A DNA stretch of 18,328 nt. It comes from SXPK01 sp041168165 (GTDB taxonomy: Bacteria; Planctomycetota; UBA1135; UBA2386). The notes below the pieces were generated by a model. The model saw only the letters and a program-made list of their open reading frames with translations, did not search any database and had not been told where the DNA came from. Every line of letters starts with the position of its first letter. Position 1 is the stretch's first letter. Shown here piece after piece: positions 8,073 through 15,382 of the stretch. Made by a program: the position numbers and the translations under genes. The DNA is taken from positions 1-18,328 of the forward strand of contig JBEELK010000149.1 of assembly GCA_041168165.1 (NCBI GenBank), read 5' to 3'.

Positions 8073-8732
8073 TCACTGAAAGCACGCGGGCGGACGGCGG
8101 AGCCTGTCCAGATGGCGTTCGAGCGAGCCAAACAAGCGCTTGCGCGCGCGCATGATGCGGATTGCGACCGTGCCGGTCGGCAGGCCGAGGCGATTGGCAG
8201 CTTCCTGGTAGGGGCGCCCTTGACGCACGCACAGGTCGAACACGGCCTTGTAGTGCTCCGGCAGCTCGTCGACGGCTTGGGTGAACGCACCCATGAACTC
8301 AGCTTCCTCGAGCGAGCGGTCCTCGGGGCCCGACGCAACCAGATTGAGCAGGTCGCCATCTTGCGCATCGTCCGGGCCGAGGTTGCTGACCGGACGCGGC
8401 AAGCGACGCTGCGTGCGGAGCGCGGATAGCGCTTGGTTGCGCGCGATCTCGAAGAGCCACGCGCGGAAGTTCGTGCCGGGCTGGTAGAGCGAGTGCTTCA
8501 GCAGAACCTTCTTTAGCACCTCCTGGACCACGTCCTGCGCGAGGTGCGGTTCGCGCACCATGCCCTGGACGAAGTGCAGCAGGCGACGGCCGTAGCGGTC
8601 TTGGATGCCAGTCATAGCAGCCTGGGCGAGGCCCCGCTGCAGCATCTCGACGAGCTCCTCGTCAGAGACGCTGTCGATGCCGGGCATGCCGGTGGGGAGG
8701 TCCAAGAGCAGCCTGGGATCGAGGCAAGTCAT
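8073..8732 (-). CDS. ECF-type RNA polymerase sigma factor (sigma-70 family)
   Basis: This 219-residue protein has the two-domain layout of extracytoplasmic-function sigma factors. Region 2 includes DRYGRRLLHFVQGMV, EPHLAQDVVQEVLKKVL and NFRAWLFEIARNQALSALR. An acidic linker (GPDDAQDGDLLNLVAS) leads to region 4 (LPEHYKAVFDLCVRQGRPYQ, then AANRLGLPTGTVAIRIMRAR), a helix-turn-helix that would bind the -35 element. It would redirect RNA polymerase to an unknown regulon. No anti-sigma factor gene is adjacent: apbE converges on one side and a non-coding stretch lies upstream. An N-terminal extension of about 20 residues precedes the helical start (SDEELVEMLQRG). The family assignment is firm, but the ECF group cannot be named from sequence alone. 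Confidence 0.9.
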   Translation of the reverse strand: MTCLDPRLLLDLPTGMPGIDSVSDEELVEMLQRGLAQAAMTGIQDRYGRRLLHFVQGMVREPHLAQDVVQEVLKKVLLKHSLYQPGTNFRAWLFEIARNQALSALRTQRRLPRPVSNLGPDDAQDGDLLNLVASGPEDRSLEEAEFMGAFTQAVDELPEHYKAVFDLCVRQGRPYQEAANRLGLPTGTVAIRIMRARKRLFGSLERHLDRLRRPPACFQ

Positions 8733-9022
8733 GAGTGGGAGTTAGAAAGGACCGTGCCAACCGTGCGTGCGAGCCAAGGTGCGTAGGCCTGGTGCCGGAA
8801 ACACAACAACTTGCGCACGGAGAGCTGCCGGAGCGCATCGTCGCTGCCGCAAACGAGCGGCATCTGCTGCCTCCAGATGGCGGCGGAATTTCGCGGAACA
8901 GCGCGGATTCCGCAGCGGGCGAGCGGGCCCAGTCGGGGCGGGAAGGAATGCGTATGCGGTCGCGCGCAGCGGCATCGTGCGCGTCCAGCGTTCCGCGCGC
9001 GGCTACCCGCGCTCTGCGCAGA
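8733..9022. other. Non-coding stretch upstream of the sigma factor gene
   Basis: These 290 bases lie between the sigma factor start and the end of the kinase-like gene, both read on the minus strand. Several short open frames cross it, but none has a recognisable product or a good ribosome-binding site. A short hairpin (GCGCGG-GTAG-CCGCGC, about 8996-9011) lies a dozen bases beyond the kinase-like stop and could be a weak terminator. The stretch presumably also holds the sigma factor promoter, but I cannot identify a convincing -35/-10 pair. Confidence 0.4.
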
Positions 9023-9994
9023 TCAGACCGGGAACAGGTCGCGGCCGCCGGCGATCGCGGCGTCGAGCAGCGCGAGGTTGGCGCTCACGCGCGGGTCTTC
9101 GTCGCCGTACTTGAGGAAGCCCCAACGGAGGCGCTGCACCGCGAGCAACGCGATCGCGGTGCGGATGCCCCATTCGCAGCGGATGCGGTCACCGCCGACG
9201 CGCTTGCCTAGCCAGCGTGCAAGCAGGTTCTTCTTCCACTCCTGCGACCTCGTGCTGTGGATCCAGAACCACGCGAAGTCGTGGTCGCTGTTGCCCATGC
9301 CGACGCGTTCGAAGTCGAGCAGATGCGGCCGATCGTCCACGTCGACGAGCAGGTTCTCTTCGAGGAAGTCGCCATGCACGAACACCGGTTTGCGGCTGTC
9401 GAGCCAGCGCACTGCCTCTTCGAAGAACTTCAACATGTGCCGCCAGCGTGTCTCGCCTACGACGTTGAACACCGCGTCGTACATCAGGCGCATTCGCTCG
9501 AGGTAGCCGATTGCATCCCAGTGGCTGAGCGGGAAGTCGCGGCGGCCGAGCAGGCGATCGACGGGGATGCTCTGGATCTTGTCCAGCACATCAAACACGT
9601 GGTCTTGCAGCAGCACTTCTTCTGACGGGCCTGGCGCCACCTGCAGCCATTCGAGCAGCAGCCACTTGGGTGGATCGCCGGGACCGACGAGGACGGTCTT
9701 CGGTGCGGGTAGATCGCGACGCTCGGGGTCGATGCTGTCGAGCAGGCGATAGAAGCCCGCTTCCCGGCGGCCGAAGTCTTCGGGTCGCGAGCCTGCGGGA
9801 TAGATGTGGTCTGGGCGCGGCGGCAGCAGCCACTTCAGCAAGAACATGCGACCCTGCTGACCCTCCGCGGCGATCGGCAGCGAACTGCCGTGGCTCGACC
9901 GCAAGTGCAGTCGCCGCGTGGATGGCTCGAGGCCGAGCTCCGCCAGCGTCTGGTGGGCTTCGTGCAACGTCGCGTCGGCGGTTTCCTCGGTCAC
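9023..9994 (-). CDS. Phosphotransferase of the aminoglycoside/choline kinase family
   Basis: The 323-residue protein has an APH/choline-kinase fold. Lys54 (FLLKWLLPP) is the likely ATP-contacting lysine. The catalytic loop is VFVHGDFLEENLL, with H207-G-D209 and Asn214, and D227-F-E (HLLDFERVGMGNSDHDFAWF) is the metal-binding motif. Such enzymes phosphorylate small molecules (choline, ethanolamine, sugars, antibiotics); the substrate here is unknown. The GTG start at 9994 overlaps the stop of the cytochrome gene in a GTGA junction, so the two are probably co-transcribed and coupled. A start at 10138 inside the cytochrome gene is also open, but it adds 48 Arg-rich residues that are a shadow of the upstream frame. 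An antibiotic resistance role is not supported by the context. Confidence 0.82.
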   Translation of the reverse strand: MTEETADATLHEAHQTLAELGLEPSTRRLHLRSSHGSSLPIAAEGQQGRMFLLKWLLPPRPDHIYPAGSRPEDFGRREAGFYRLLDSIDPERRDLPAPKTVLVGPGDPPKWLLLEWLQVAPGPSEEVLLQDHVFDVLDKIQSIPVDRLLGRRDFPLSHWDAIGYLERMRLMYDAVFNVVGETRWRHMLKFFEEAVRWLDSRKPVFVHGDFLEENLLVDVDDRPHLLDFERVGMGNSDHDFAWFWIHSTRSQEWKKNLLARWLGKRVGGDRIRCEWGIRTAIALLAVQRLRWGFLKYGDEDPRVSANLALLDAAIAGGRDLFPV

Positions 9995-10959
9995 AGCAGT
10001 TCCCACGTTCGATCGACGACGGTCGTCGGTTTCTGGTCGGCGAAGATGTGGTCCACGCGCACGCGCAGCGCAACCGCGCCAATCGTCGCGGGCAATGCCC
10101 ACCGCCGCTCTTCGTCGGCCAGGAGGCGGTTCTGCCATGAGAACGTCACGCTTTCCTCGCGCAACACCGCGCCGCTCTTCGACAGCAATTGGATGCGCAT
10201 CGGGAAGGAACGGATACGCGCGAGGCCGGGCACGCCGTGGCCTGCGCCGCTGCGCAGCACGAGTTCGGGCTCCTTGCCTGCGCGCACGAGTTCGAACGAG
10301 AAGGCCGATGCACAGAACTCTGCGTCACTGGGGCCCAGAAGGGCGTGGCTTCTGCCCGCGCGCGCTTCGCCGACCGGCGCGCCGGTTTTTGGGTCCTCTG
10401 CGTTCGCTCGGCGAACGGACTCCATGTGGCACGACACGCACGTCGCGTCTGCGTCGTCCTCTTGGTGCGCGGCGCGGAACTCGCGGCCCAGCGGCAGCAC
10501 GTCGGCGATGCGCATGTCGTGACAACTGACACAGAGCGCCACGGAGCCACTGCCGCGGAACGTCGGGTCCTTTACCGTCGCGTGCGCATCCGTCGTTGCG
10601 CCATCCGGCCCGTGCACCGTGTCGCCTCGCACATGGCATGCGCGGCAATCGACGCCGAATTCGCGTTGGTCTGCGCGCGCGCGCGGCATCTGGCCCAATC
10701 GGTCGAGCGCGGACTCCGGCGCATGGCATGGCACGCAGCGCTCGGGTTCGGATCGCTGCAACAATGCCTTCTGGAAGTGCGGATCCGAAAACGCACGAGC
10801 ATGTGCGCTCTGCTGCCATTCCTGCTGCACCGCCTTGTGGCACTGCGCGCAGGCCATGCGGTCGTCGACGCGCCCATGGCACGGCGGATCTGACGCGGCG
10901 AGCGCCGATGCCGCGACGAATCCGAAGGCTGTGGCCAAGAAACGCACGAGGCACACCAT
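9991..10959 (-). CDS. Secreted pentaheme cytochrome c (cytochrome c554-like)
   Basis: The 322-residue protein starts with a Sec signal peptide (hydrophobic core about residues 4-22, cleavage near ALA-AS). It has five heme-binding CxxCH motifs: CAQCH (37-41), CVPCH (75-79), CRACH (105-109), CVSCH (143-147) and CVSCH (174-178). Spacing and flanks (EWQQSAHARAF after the first motif, FGVDCRACHVRGDTVHGP) resemble the cytochrome c554/multiheme family, which acts in periplasmic electron transfer. The C-terminal 120 residues or so lack heme motifs and look like a beta-rich domain (ELVLRSGAGHGVPGLARIRS). Its redox partner is unknown. It is the first gene of a two-gene minus-strand unit, divergent from the DUF4388 gene across 78 bases. 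Confidence 0.88.
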   Translation of the reverse strand: MVCLVRFLATAFGFVAASALAASDPPCHGRVDDRMACAQCHKAVQQEWQQSAHARAFSDPHFQKALLQRSEPERCVPCHAPESALDRLGQMPRARADQREFGVDCRACHVRGDTVHGPDGATTDAHATVKDPTFRGSGSVALCVSCHDMRIADVLPLGREFRAAHQEDDADATCVSCHMESVRRANAEDPKTGAPVGEARAGRSHALLGPSDAEFCASAFSFELVRAGKEPELVLRSGAGHGVPGLARIRSFPMRIQLLSKSGAVLREESVTFSWQNRLLADEERRWALPATIGAVALRVRVDHIFADQKPTTVVDRTWELL

Positions 10960-11037
10960 AGGCCCGCGGGACGTCGCGGCGGAAGCCTCGCGTCAAGGCA
11001 CCTCTGCGGCCGTGCCGAAGAAGCCCTGCATTCCTCC

Positions 11038-12456
11038 GTGGCCACCGACGACGACAAGACCCTGAGCGACGAGTTGAAGGCGCAGGTGTGCGCCGCGATC
11101 GACGCGCTCGTGCACGAGGACAAGGAACGCTCGGACCTCGCGTTCATCGCGATGCAGAAGCGCGTGCAGGACCTCGTGGACCGCAAGCGTCGGATGGAGG
11201 GCAGCAAGACCGACACGCGCGACCTCGTGATGGAGCTCGTGTTCTCGCGCGTGCGGCAGGCAATGCAGTCCTTCTGCTCCACCGACGCCGCGCGCAACCC
11301 GCAGCGTGCGGCCGAGCAAGTGATGGGCTCCTTGTGGTCGCTCGCGTCGCTTACCGAAGTCGCGCGCACATTCGATCAAGTGTTGCTGCGCTCGAGCCAC
11401 GGCGAGCACGACTTCAACTTCGCGAGCCGCACCGACTTCCTCTCGCTCGAAGAAGTGCTGCAGATGCTCGCGGCGGGCAAGCACAAGGGCTGCCTCAGCT
11501 TGGAGAAGGCGGACAACCGCCTCGACGTCTACATGCGCGACGGGCGCATCGTGTGGCTCGATCCGCACCATGTCAGTCGCCGCGTGATCCCGGCCAGCGA
11601 TTCGCTGCGCCAACGTGAGTTGACCACTGCATCGATCGAGGCGGCAGAGGCGGAACGCACTCGTACGGGCCGCCCGGTCGTGCTTGCGCTGGCCGACGCG
11701 GGGTGTTTCCGCGGCGACGAGACGCGCGAGATGGCGCGTCGCTTCGGCACCGAGTCGCTGTTCGAGTTCCTGATGGAGGACGGGCCGGTCGCGTTCTACT
11801 ACCGCCGTCACGAGTCGCTGCCGCAGTTCGCGGACGAGAACGACCTGAGACTCGGCGTCACGTCGGTGTTGCTCGAAGGCAGCAAGCGCGTGGACGACTG
11901 GCGCGCGATGCGACGTATGTTCCCGGATGCGAGTGCTGTGCTGCAGCCCGCGGACGACATGTTCGCGCGCATGGGCGACGTCGCGCTCGGCGTGCTCGAA
12001 CTCAAGCTCGTGTCGCAGGCCAATGGCTCGGCGACGCCGAAGAGCCTCGTCGCGACGCTCGGACTGCCGTTGTTCGACGTCTACTGCATGCTCGTGCGGC
12101 TTGCGCGCGAGGGCATCCTGGTCGCGGAGCACGTCGAAGCTGCCGAAGGCATGCCAAGACTCTCGGTCGAGGAGTCGATGCAGGAGGCCTTCGCGGCGCT
12201 CGACGCAAACGATGACAAGAGGGCGGTCACGTCCGCGCTCGACAGCGTGCTCGGCGATGACCCGCCGCGCGTCGCGCCGTCGAAGCGCGTTGCGCGCGGC
12301 ACTGCGGCTTCGGCGCTCGATGCCGTGTTCGACGGCATGAACGCCGAGACGAAGCCTGCTTCGCGCACCGCGACCAAGGAGCCGGAGAAGGCTGCGAACC
12401 CGGAGCAGAAGGACTTCTTGTCGATCCTGAAGCGATCGCGTCCCGACGCGGACTGA
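11038..12456 (+). CDS. DUF4388 domain protein
   Basis: This 472-residue, probably cytoplasmic protein starts at GTG, the first start in its frame. Residues about 10-110 are charged and helical. Residues about 130-240 match the DUF4388 (PatA N-terminal-like) pattern: FLSLEEVLQMLAAGKHKGCL, then DVYMRDGRIVWLD. DUF4388 proteins occur in gliding, sensory and signalling contexts in delta-proteobacteria, cyanobacteria and planctomycetes, and their biochemical role is unknown. Residues about 335-385 could form a winged helix (SLVATLGLPLFDVYCMLVRL, then AREGILVAE). The last 90 residues are low-complexity and charged, ending in KDFLSILKRSRPDAD. The start lacks an obvious Shine-Dalgarno, so the exact N-terminus is uncertain. 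Confidence 0.78.
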   Translation: MATDDDKTLSDELKAQVCAAIDALVHEDKERSDLAFIAMQKRVQDLVDRKRRMEGSKTDTRDLVMELVFSRVRQAMQSFCSTDAARNPQRAAEQVMGSLWSLASLTEVARTFDQVLLRSSHGEHDFNFASRTDFLSLEEVLQMLAAGKHKGCLSLEKADNRLDVYMRDGRIVWLDPHHVSRRVIPASDSLRQRELTTASIEAAEAERTRTGRPVVLALADAGCFRGDETREMARRFGTESLFEFLMEDGPVAFYYRRHESLPQFADENDLRLGVTSVLLEGSKRVDDWRAMRRMFPDASAVLQPADDMFARMGDVALGVLELKLVSQANGSATPKSLVATLGLPLFDVYCMLVRLAREGILVAEHVEAAEGMPRLSVEESMQEAFAALDANDDKRAVTSALDSVLGDDPPRVAPSKRVARGTAASALDAVFDGMNAETKPASRTATKEPEKAANPEQKDFLSILKRSRPDAD

Positions 12457-12462
12457 GTTGCG

Positions 12463-13794
12463 TCAGGTGGCGTTGCGACGCACGAAGCTCGCGACCCAAA
12501 GGTCCTTGCAGTAGGGCATCTCCGCGCGATGCGCGTGCAGCGAGAAGCCATTGGCCTCGCACCAGCGCACGAGTCTTTTGAGCGTGATCGCGTGGCGCAT
12601 CGGCGCGCGGCCCGACGCGAGGTCGCGCAACCTGCGGCTTGCGTGGTGCACGCTGCACGGATGGAAGAAGCTCGCGACGAAGAACCGTCGGCTGACGCGG
12701 CAGGCTTCTTGGACCGCAGCCTTCTGCGCCGAGGGCTCCAAGTGGTGGAGGAAGCGAAACTGCACCGTGCCGTCGAACGCGCGATCCGCGAACGGCAGCG
12801 CGAGCGCATGCGCCTGCGCAATGGGCTCGGTGGCGCCTGCGTCCATCGCTTGCTGCAACATCGCAAACGCGCCGTCGGCGCGCGCGATCGTGTGGCCGCG
12901 CGCGCGCAAGAACGGCGACAGTCGTCCCGCGCCGCATGGCGCGTCGAGCACCGTCTCGCCGTGGCGTCCCGGCCACACGGCCGCGAGCAGCGCGAGCTCG
13001 CGTTCGGTTCGCGCGGGGTTGCGATCCTTGTAGGCCTTCGCCTTGCCGGTCCGTTCGTAGCGCGCCGCCGTGTCCATCGGCGACAAGCCGCGAACGATCG
13101 TTCGCGCATGCTGAGCCGCGCCGGCGCGCTTCAACAAACGCAGCGCAAAGCGCATCGCCGCTTCGCGCGCGATCGGCAGCGACTGCACCGAGCGTTGGAA
13201 TCGACGGAGAGCGCGACGACACGCCTTCAGCGGCGCGGGCCCTGCAGCCGCGACTTCGCCGTTGTGCAAATCGAGCAGGCCAAAGCGCCAGAAGCCGAGT
13301 TCTTGGCGCACGAACACGTGGTCCGCGGACAGGTCGGGAAGCCGGAATCCCGCCGCCATCAGGTCGCCGCAGAACGACGCCAACATCCGCAGCATCGTCG
13401 CGTCGTGCTCGCAGCGCAGCAGATGCTCGACGAGCGGCATGCCCGGCATCTGCTCGCACAAGTAGAACGACCGCCCGTCGCTCATGCGGCCGCGCAGCAC
13501 AGGCCTCGGCGTTTCCACGCCGCGTTCGCGCAGCGCGAGTGTGACGAGGCATTCGCGTTCTGCGTCATCCTTCGCGTGCGGCTCGGTCATCGCGAACGCG
13601 ATGCGGTTATTCCACGAGCACGGGCCGAACTGCTTTAGGTAGTAGACGCGGCCATCCGCTCGAAGGCGCACGACGCTGCGCGCGCGGTTCTGCGGCGCCG
13701 CGAGCTCATGCGGGTGCGCGAGGATCGCGTCGCGATCGACAAATCGCGCGCGCTCCTGGTCGTCTGCGCACACGAACTCGTAGCTGCCCGACAT
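12463..13794 (-). CDS. Lipopolysaccharide-kinase-like domain fused to SAM-dependent methyltransferase
   Basis: The 443-residue product has two domains. Residues about 5-215 resemble the RfaP/WaaP/InaA kinase family: Lys54 in VYYLKQFGP, a lobe linker FYLCEQMPGMPLVEHLL, catalytic-loop-like FRLPDLSADHVFV with Asp154, and LLDLHNGEV with Asp175. Residues about 240-440 form a class I methyltransferase: motif I TVLDAPCGAGRLSPFLRARG (281-300), then ALPFADRAFDGTVQFRFLHH and the late strand WVASF. The expected roles are phosphorylation of a cell-envelope sugar and methylation of an unidentified substrate. I chose the ATG at 13794 because it begins the conserved part; the frame is open to 13932 but runs into the divergent add gene. 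It converges on the DUF4388 gene with 6 bases between stops. Confidence 0.8.
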   Translation of the reverse strand: MSGSYEFVCADDQERARFVDRDAILAHPHELAAPQNRARSVVRLRADGRVYYLKQFGPCSWNNRIAFAMTEPHAKDDAERECLVTLALRERGVETPRPVLRGRMSDGRSFYLCEQMPGMPLVEHLLRCEHDATMLRMLASFCGDLMAAGFRLPDLSADHVFVRQELGFWRFGLLDLHNGEVAAAGPAPLKACRRALRRFQRSVQSLPIAREAAMRFALRLLKRAGAAQHARTIVRGLSPMDTAARYERTGKAKAYKDRNPARTERELALLAAVWPGRHGETVLDAPCGAGRLSPFLRARGHTIARADGAFAMLQQAMDAGATEPIAQAHALALPFADRAFDGTVQFRFLHHLEPSAQKAAVQEACRVSRRFFVASFFHPCSVHHASRRLRDLASGRAPMRHAITLKRLVRWCEANGFSLHAHRAEMPYCKDLWVASFVRRNAT

Positions 13795-13910
13795 GGGCGG
13801 GGCAGGGTAGGCACGAGCGCAGGCTGTTCCAAGCGCGCGCCATGTGGCTCCTTCGGCGCATGAGAAAGCCCGCGCTTGCTCGCGCTGCGTTGCGGGCCCA
13901 AGATCGCGCC

Positions 13911-15167
13911 ATGTCGAGCCGCCGCACCGCAACGCCGGTCCTCTCGCGCGAAGTCTTCGCTGCGCTTCCCAAGTCTGACCTGCATCTGCACCTCGATGGC
14001 AGCCTTCGCTTGCCGACGCTGATCGAGCTCGCCAAGAAGCGCAAGGTCGCGCTGCCGAGCTCCACTCCCGAAGGTCTGCTCGAGACGGTCTTCAAGAGCT
14101 CCTACAAGAACCTGCCCGAATACCTGCGCGGCTTTGAGCTGACCGTCGCGTGCATGCAGGACGCCGAGAGCCTCGAGCGCGCGGCGTATGAGCTCGCGAT
14201 CGATTGCCGCAAGGAGAACGTCTTCTACATCGAAGTGCGCTTTGCGCCGCAGTTGCACGCGCGAGCGGACTTCCCGGTGCGCGACGTGCTCGCCGCGGTG
14301 TGCAAGGGCCTCGAGCGCGCGAAGAAGGAGATCAACAAGGATCCGCTGGTGAAGAGCGGCGAAGTGCCGCCGTTCGCGTGCGGCGTCATCGTCTGTGCGC
14401 TGCGCTTCTTCTTGCCGGTGTTCAGCGCGCACTATCGCGCGTACTTCGACGCGTTGCCGTCGGCGCCGTCGACCGACATCTACGCGCTCGCATCGCTCGA
14501 GCTCGCGCGCGCCTCGGTGCGCGCCGCCGAAGAAGACGGCCTGCCGATCGTCGGCTTCGACCTCGCAGGGCAAGAGCGCGGCTTCCCGGCAAAGGATCAC
14601 CAAGCCGCCTACCAACTCGCGCACGAGCACTTCCTCGGCAAGACCGTGCACGCGGGCGAGGACTACGGCCCCGAGTCGATCTTCCAGGCGATCACCGATT
14701 GCCACGCCGATCGCATCGGGCACGGCACGTGGCTGTTCAGCCAGCGACACATCAAGGATCGCGCGATCACCGACAAGCGCGCCTACATCGACAAGCTCGT
14801 GCGCTACGTCGCCGACCGCCGCATCACGCTCGAGGTCTGCCTGACGAGCAACCAACAGACGATCCCCGAGCTGCGCGACAACCTCGGCAAGCACCCATTC
14901 CGCATGATGCGCAAGGAGCGCTGCAGCGTGACCCTGTGCACCGACAACCGGCTCGTCTCGCGCACGACGATGACCGACGAAGTGCACAAGGCGGTGGAGA
15001 CGTTTGGCCTCGATGCGCGCGCACTGAAGGACGTGCTGATCTATGGCTTCAAGCGCGCGTTCTTCCACGGGCCGTACCACGAGAAGCGCGCCTACGTGCG
15101 CTCGATGCTCAACTACATGGAGTCGGTGTTCTTGAAGTCCGGCATCGATGTGACCGGGCCCCGCTGA
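13911..15167 (+). CDS. add: Adenosine deaminase family protein
   Basis: Adenosine deaminase hydrolyses adenosine to inosine in purine salvage. From ATG 13911 the protein is 418 residues. The zinc-binding set is visible: H25-L-H27 in KSDLHLHLDGSL, HAGE (247-250, with the catalytic Glu), HGT (His271) and Asp345 in CTDNRLVSRTTMTDE. The GFDLAGQE motif (215-222) contacts substrate in the family. The second Asp of the usual TDD is Asn346 here. The protein is longer than the usual 330-350 residues, with a Lys-rich insertion around 133-152. The substrate may therefore be adenosine or a related adenine compound. A start at 13842 is open, but the extra residues precede the family N-terminus. It is divergent from the kinase-methyltransferase gene. 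Confidence 0.88.
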   Translation: MSSRRTATPVLSREVFAALPKSDLHLHLDGSLRLPTLIELAKKRKVALPSSTPEGLLETVFKSSYKNLPEYLRGFELTVACMQDAESLERAAYELAIDCRKENVFYIEVRFAPQLHARADFPVRDVLAAVCKGLERAKKEINKDPLVKSGEVPPFACGVIVCALRFFLPVFSAHYRAYFDALPSAPSTDIYALASLELARASVRAAEEDGLPIVGFDLAGQERGFPAKDHQAAYQLAHEHFLGKTVHAGEDYGPESIFQAITDCHADRIGHGTWLFSQRHIKDRAITDKRAYIDKLVRYVADRRITLEVCLTSNQQTIPELRDNLGKHPFRMMRKERCSVTLCTDNRLVSRTTMTDEVHKAVETFGLDARALKDVLIYGFKRAFFHGPYHEKRAYVRSMLNYMESVFLKSGIDVTGPR

Positions 15168-15382
15168 GGCGGAGCGGGCTGACCCGCATTGGCCTGACCC
15201 GCAGTGCGCCGCGCAGCAACTGCTGCCGGCGAGGCACCGTGAGTTCCCGCGGATGGGAACTTTCGGCTGGAGGCATGGTCGAGGGTTGTCCGATCCATGC
15301 AGCGGGGTAGTCTCCCCGAACTCGTGACCGACCCGAGCCACCCTGGCCCGCGCCGTGTCGCGCTTACTCCAGGAAAGCACTG
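15168..15382. other. Intergenic region before the candidate selenoprotein gene
   Basis: This 215-base region carries a 10-base direct repeat (CTGACCCGCA at 15179-15188 and 15194-15203), the hairpin listed at 15242-15263, and a possible but weak promoter (TTGTCC at 15286-15291, 16-base spacer, TAGTCT at 15308-15313). A good Shine-Dalgarno (AGGAAAG, 15371-15377) stands just before the ATG at 15383. I see no coding sequence in it. Confidence 0.45.
15242..15263 (+). terminator. Possible terminator after the adenosine deaminase gene
   Basis: A perfect 7-bp stem (AGTTCCC at 15242-15248 with GGGAACT at 15255-15261) closes a six-base loop, with two further T after it. The T-run is short and the hairpin lies 75 bases beyond the add stop, so termination is plausible but not certain. 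An operator role is also possible. Confidence 0.4.

Noticed and set aside
9023..9994. Aminoglycoside resistance gene
   Set aside because: The fold motifs are shared by choline, ethanolamine and other kinases, and the coupling to a cytochrome gives no support for a resistance role.
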